Shown here: positions 59,716-64,000 of the stretch, piece after piece
How the letters are laid out: each line of letters begins with the position of its first letter
Position numbering within the stretch: the first letter of the stretch is position 1
Assembly: GCF_000733865.1 (NCBI RefSeq)
Contig: NZ_JPOK01000006.1
Coordinates: forward strand, 46,169-110,168
DNA: 64,000 bases
From: Mycoplasma buteonis
GTDB lineage: Bacteria > Bacillota_I > Bacilli_A > Mycoplasmatales > Metamycoplasmataceae
Direction of reading: 5' to 3'
Program-made: the position numbers and the translations under genes
Notes under the pieces: model-generated
Database searches by the model: none
Told to the model about the DNA's origin: nothing
What the model saw: the letters and a program-made list of their open reading frames with translations, nothing else

Positions 59716-62700
59716 ATGAAAAGGTTATTTAAAGAGGTTTGAAGATCGCTATTTAAAAACAACAAAGTAGTTGTAGCTGGTTTAACAATTTTAATTTTCT
59801 TAACTTCAGGTATTTTCACTTTACTTAATGATACTTATCAATCAATGAGTAGACAATATAATTCTTATAAACTAAAGTCTAAAACTCATGATTTAACAGT
59901 AGATTTTAATTTAAATGCAAACGGAAATGCTTACAATAATGGATACTATATTAATGGTTTAACTCAAAATGATTCTCATATTGACTACGATAAAGCATTA
60001 CGTTATGTTTCTGTAGATCAAAATGGTGAACCTAATTTTAAGCAAAATTATAAAATCATTGATTTTAATGTTTTACAAAATCAAGAGTATCTCAATTTAT
60101 CTAACTTCTTTTCTTCACCAGAAGAAAAAGAAAAATTTGCTAGTCAGTACATCAAAACTAGTGATTTATTAACACTTTATTCAAATTATAATAATGAAAA
60201 AGATACCTTAGAAGAACAACCTCTTTTAAATTTAGAATTTACAGATCAAGGGCAACAAATTGTCTTAAAAAATCATTATTTAATTAATTCTTATGTTAAA
60301 GAAAACGGAAAGTACTCTTTAAATATAAATTCTAGAACTCTTAATAATAGTTCTGCTAGCGTTTTTGCATTTGATAAAACCTATAAATTAAGTGATTTAG
60401 TTTCTATTAACAATGAAAATGATTTTATTGTTATTTCACAAGTTCCTGAAATGTATATTAATTTATCAGAAAGTAATCCAATAGCAACTTTTGATTTAAT
60501 TAAAGCTAGAAAATGAAAAGAAGAAAACAAATTAATTTATACTTTAAATTCAAAATCAGTAGCAGGTGCATTAGGGTTTCTTCCAAAAAATGGAGCGGAT
60601 GATAAATTTCGAAGAATAATAAATCAAAGTGGTGACTATGGATTAATCAATTTTGATGAAAATGACACTTTAGAAAATATTTATGAAAAAAGTTTAAAAA
60701 ATCTTTTTTCTTATAGTAATGTTTTTAATTCAAATGAAATTACTGCAAGTGCACCTCAACAATTTGAATTTGAGGCAAATAAAAAATATCATATTCCTTA
60801 TGAATGAACAGCGTTACAAGAAAATTACACTTTTTACACTAGGAAACATTATCGTTTAACCTATGATAATTTTCATAAAAAAGATTGAACAGGAACTTAT
60901 CTAAGTTTTATAGAAAACTTAGAAAAAAACAACGAAATTACACCGGAAATGGTTCAATTTTCTTTATGAACTAAGTTGCATAAGTCATATATTAGAAATT
61001 ATGATTCGCAAGGAAATTTAAGTTCATTAAAAGAATTAAATGATTTAGAATCAAATTCAATTGTTTCTTATGATGAAGCTAATCAAGTTAACTTAAGGTT
61101 TGCTGAACCGCAGTACCAAGAAATTTCACCTCAAACTTTAGATCGTAAAATTTTGAAAGTCTCAAATGAAAATATTAGTCTGACAACAAGTATTAACGAT
61201 TTTTATTATTTAGAAAATCCACAGACTATAGCAAGAATTGAAACTTATGGTCCTACCTTAACATTAAAGCAATATAACGATATTAGTAATAGAAATATTA
61301 GAAATGAAAAGTTTGATTTTATTAAAAATGGTGCTTTAAAAATTACTAAGCAAAATATTTACAATCAGATTGCAGAGAAAGTTGGACGTGAAAACATCGG
61401 AATTAGACAATCAATTACTGTAGATTCTTTCAATAATAATGAAAAATATGTTTTTCACTTAGTTAACACAGGAAATAGTGATGCTGAAATAAATGGAATT
61501 AAAAACAATTTAAATAAGCTTACAAGTGATGAAAAAGATTTTTCAATTTATGGAAACAAAATAGATGCTGAACAAGTGTTTAACAGTAAACAAATTCCAC
61601 CCTTTGTTTCAAAAACCATTATTGCACAAGCGAAGTCAAACGTTAGCCCAGATCCAGAATATATTAATATTGATTTAACTTATTCTGATGTTAGATTTTT
61701 TGACTATGATACTAAAGAATTGCAAATTTTAAGTGGTAAGAAAATTTATAAATTATCTAAATACGGATACGACTTAGAACCAAATTTTGCTAATTTAGGT
61801 GTAACTTGAAATGGTAATAAGTTAATTTTAATTCATCCAGTATATAAAGATGGTACACAAGAGATTTCCTACTGAGAAAATACTAGTTTAAAAATTAACA
61901 AAAATGGAGAAATTACAATTGATGAATTTTTCAATTTGATTAATAGTGATAACAATCAACTAACTATTAAAGCTGAAATTGGGAAAGATGGTTGAATTGC
62001 AAAATCAGATATATATTCAAACTGACTTTATGTTCCTTTTGGATATCGTGGTCCAGATAGTGAAGTTGTTTTAGAAGCTACAAATTTTAATACTTTAAAT
62101 AAAGCGTTAGAAAAAGTAGAGAAAAACTTATTAGAAACAACTTTAATTAAAGATGGTTTTATTACTAAGGATGTTTTATATAATTTCCAAAAATCTTTTG
62201 CAATAGCTGCTGAAAAAAATAACTTCGCAAGTATTTTCTCTGAAGGAAGTGTAAACTTAAATATTGTTCCGAAATTAATCTTAGACACTCTATACGAAAT
62301 GACGCATAGTAGTAATGGTGACTATATTAATAAAATGTTGGTTTCAATTTTAACTAGAATTAAACAAAAAATTTTAGAAAATCCAAAAGACAAACAAAAA
62401 GAATACTTAGTTCAACAATTTGAAAAATTTGACAACTTTATGAAAGTTGCTATCGGAGATTTAGCACAATATCCTATCAACTGAGCTTCTTTTATAAATT
62501 TAGTTAAAGATCCTGTTGTAGTCCTTGATAATTTAATCAATTTAGTAAATGCAATTGATATTAAAAGATTTACCGATTTCACCAATGATTTCTTTACAAA
62601 CGAATATAACAAATATTTTGATATAAATGGTAATAGACTTACTGATGAATACGTCCAAGAGCATCCAAATGAATTAGCTTACCAAAGAAAATTTTCATAT

Positions 62701-64000
62701 CATGAAATGATTTTATGATTTTTACAATCAATTAACTGAGATAACTTTAAGCAAGCCTTAATGAATATTATTGATAATGTTAATTTATCTTTTATTTTAG
62801 ATATTAATAATTCTAATAATCCTTTTTCTTATTTATTAAAATCTCTACCTTTCAATATTGAAGCTATTTTAAGACAAGTTGATGAAAATCCAAATTTATC
62901 TGGATTACACTATCAAAATATAATTCGTGGTATTAAAGAATTAATTAATGTATTCGATTTAAATGTTTTTATTAATTTGGTTAACGAGCGTATCAAAACT
63001 GATCGGTTTGATTTACAAGAAAAGATTTTTGATGAAACTTTTAACACAGATGTTACACTGAATAGACATTACATTTTAAAATACTTAACACAAACAGATT
63101 GAATTTATAGCTTATTAAAAACTTTCTTTAATGTTCCAAATTCAAACAAACAAATTAAGCAAATACTTATAAATATGTTTAATTTATCATCAAAAGGAAC
63201 TTCAATCAAGTTAGATAAAGATACTTATTTAACTATTCCAACTGCAGATCATGATAAACTAGATTACTTTGATTTATTAAGTTTAACAGCACAAAAGAAT
63301 CAAGCTGAGCAAAATGATAACGATGTTAATAGCTTTATGAATTTAGCTAATGTTATTGAAAAAATTAAAGATTTAGATTCTGTAAAATTAAATGACTTAT
63401 CCAAAGGAGATCGTCAAACATTAAACCTATTTTTTGGTTGAAAATTAGTTGATGATCAAAATAATGAAATAATTTATTCTAAAGAAGAAATTAAAAAGAA
63501 AATCAATATTTGAACAAAAATTTTAGCTTTCGTTCAGTACCATGGAAATGATGAGAATTTAGCTCCACAAATGAGTATTTCAGACTTATTTGCTTACTTT
63601 ATCAATAATACAGATACATCAAATAATGTTTTATTTTATTCAATTGTGCAAAAAGCATTAGGATTATTTGATAAATTTAATGCAAGCAATAAATATTCAT
63701 ATTTAAAACCAGCTTATAGCTTGACCAGTTTATTTTTTAAAGCTATGCAGCTAGATTTACCGATGGTAGCAAAAATCGAGTTTTTAAATTCATTAATTGC
63801 TTTAGCTAACAATCCTGAATTATTAAAAGAAGTTAATTCATTTGATTTAAGTGAAGCAAATAGCAAAAATATTGTTGCAGCTAGCGATTCTGGTTTCGGT
63901 GTCACTTATTCACTAGCTTATCCAGAAAAATTTAGTAATAGATTATTTACTGAACAAAATGCATCAAAAGCTCAAAATTTAGTTCATGATTGAATTAGCG
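59716..64000 (+). CDS. Very large ABC-type (FtsX/MG468-like) permease, N-terminal part
   Basis: More than 1428 codons; runs off the right edge. After MKRLFKEVWRSLFKNNK comes one membrane helix (about 18-37), then a very long extracellular region with no further membrane helix in the window. The single N-terminal helix followed by a huge external domain matches the mycoplasma MG468-type ABC permease, whose other helices lie near the C-terminus. The extracellular part has repeated Asn/Asp-rich strands and aromatic segments. The ATPase partner would be expected downstream. In this family the role (lipid, protein or drug transport) is not established. TGA-coded Trp is frequent, unlike the neighbour. 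Confidence 0.7.

Overview
The window comes from a mollicute of the Mycoplasma group (wall-less, AT-rich). TGA must be read as tryptophan throughout: almost every conserved gene (lysS, eno, fusA, rpsG, ftsH, dnaN neighbours) is only full length under translation table 4. Other mycoplasma hallmarks are a 5S rRNA gene standing alone, lipobox signal peptides, a ClpB without an N-domain, very large coiled-coil surface proteins and very large FtsX/MG468-like permeases. No tRNA gene, CRISPR array, insertion sequence or prophage was recognised.

Layout. 1-1705 (minus): the start of an ABC exporter subunit and, just upstream, a protein whose C-terminal third resembles the beginning of a lanthionine cyclase. 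1706-2045: a gene-poor stretch with a small transcription unit of its own. 2046-4033 (minus): lysS and a small lipoprotein. 4211-14123: a defence-rich region holding a type II restriction-modification pair (PD-(D/E)XK nuclease facing a cytosine methyltransferase), enolase, a 1607-residue DUF4011 helicase with a Vsr-type nuclease domain, and a complete cytosine-5 methyltransferase behind a leader with an intrinsic terminator. 14164-16162: 5S rRNA, thioredoxin, aldehyde dehydrogenase. 16211-18943 (minus): rpmH-rnpA-yidC. 19180-22129: serS, a HAD phosphatase, a PQ-loop membrane protein. 22256-25304 (minus): rpsL-rpsG-fusA. 25532-29672 (minus): two overlapping genes, a DUF2130 coiled-coil nuclease-like protein and a DUF2779 exonuclease-like protein. 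29819-34116 (minus): ksgA, tatD, mnmE, frr, pyrH. 34321-35961: HAD phosphatase and RNase HIII. 35985-39568 (minus): a heterodimeric ABC exporter. 39661-41549: a small hypothetical protein, RNase HII, a membrane protein. 41644-43770: clpB under a CIRCE operator. 43796-46699 (minus): S4 protein, dnaN, dnaA. 46700-46987: the likely replication origin with DnaA boxes. 46988-52729: recD2-like helicase, pth, tilS, ftsH. 52919-64000: a 2227-residue coiled-coil surface protein with tandem ~220-residue repeats, and a large permease running off the right edge.

How it fits together. The dnaA-dnaN-S4 block and the rightward recD2-pth-tilS-ftsH block diverge from the AT-rich DnaA-box region, so the chromosomal origin lies near 46.8 kb. 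Everything from there to the right edge is on the plus strand, and most genes to the left are on the minus strand, i.e. co-directional with replication. rpmH-rnpA-yidC, often beside dnaA in bacteria, lies about 27 kb away. Transcription units end in compact hairpins with T-runs, often shared by convergent genes. Several genes have a TATAAT box only 6-7 bases before the ATG and no Shine-Dalgarno sequence, which points to leaderless mRNAs.
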